The translations under genes were made by a program, and so were the position numbers. From contig NZ_JAFCLU010000002.1 in NCBI RefSeq assembly GCF_018130385.1, forward strand, positions 367,840-431,839: a stretch of DNA of 64,000 bases. Reading direction: 5' to 3'. The stretch comes from Bradyrhizobium sp. AUGA SZCCT0283 (GTDB lineage: Bacteria; Pseudomonadota; Alphaproteobacteria; Rhizobiales; Xanthobacteraceae). Below the pieces are notes generated by a model. The model had not been told where the DNA came from, searched no databases, and worked only from the letters and a program-made list of their open reading frames with translations. Of this stretch, positions 63,992-64,000 are shown one piece after another (the stretch's first letter is position 1; each line of letters begins with the position of its first letter).

Positions 63992-64000
63992 CGGAATCTG

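Overview
The window looks like chromosome of an alphaproteobacterium of the Bradyrhizobium/Rhodopseudomonas type. The reasons are: high GC; a Caulobacter-like flagellar block carrying sciP and flbD; an elongator tRNA-Met of rhizobial type; an alphaproteobacterial LexA box (GTTC-N7-GTTC) before dinB; EcfG-type general stress promoters (GGAAC-N16/17-CGTT); many small conserved proteins of rhizobial families (DUF3309, DUF3606, DUF2934, GCG_CRPN type); and several dispersed palindromic repeat families. I see no transposase, integrase, phage gene, rRNA or CRISPR array. Genus assignment is inference from protein and repeat recognition, not from a search.

1-8.3 kb (minus strand, then one plus-strand LysR gene): a catabolic and uptake cluster. 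It has a DAO-type flavoprotein cut by the window edge, a heterotrimeric FAD/FAD/2Fe-2S dehydrogenase of the HcnABC/LhpBEF/opine-oxidase type, and a complete PotABCD-type ABC importer. The divergent LysR gene is its likely regulator. 8.3-23.5 kb (all minus): a long, tightly packed array. It contains an Opp/Dpp-type importer with two family-5 binding proteins, two metallo-amidohydrolases, a polysaccharide-deacetylase-fold hydrolase, a polar amino acid importer with two paralogous binding proteins and a frameshifted ATPase, and an N-carbamoyl-D-amino-acid-hydrolase-like nitrilase at the promoter-proximal end. A divergent LysR gene starts at 23.6 kb. Together the two blocks could take up and open cyclic or N-acylated amino acid derivatives and oxidise the released (possibly D-) amino acid; this is inference.

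24.6-30.4 kb: dinB with its SOS box, a class III nucleotide cyclase, tRNA-Met, a stress-promoter-controlled secreted protein, a PmtA-like methyltransferase and mnmA. 30.8-38.9 kb (plus): flagellar genes fliK, flgD, sciP, fliF, fliG, fliH/flbE, fliN and flbD, with a terminator and a CtrA-like box between sciP and fliF.

39-48 kb: mixed housekeeping and conserved genes: a luciferase-like oxidoreductase, a RecD-like helicase, a TPR-caspase protein, msrA, msrB, small membrane proteins, a DUF4112 protein and an AraC regulator. 48.4-55.5 kb: small secreted or membrane proteins, a repeat-rich stretch with a truncated duplicate gene, a run of tiny ORFs, and a NarL-type two-component pair. 55.9-64 kb: two glycosyltransferases (one TreT-like), then stress-type mini-genes. 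These carry four consensus or near-consensus EcfG promoters, counting three here and one near 28.5 kb as perfect or near-perfect, plus weaker ones. A DUF2336 protein and a membrane-anchored hypothetical protein close the window.

A recurrent oddity is single-base frameshifts in otherwise well-conserved short tracts (20.24, 58.67 and 60.20 kb). Either these genes are decaying or the assembly has homopolymer errors.
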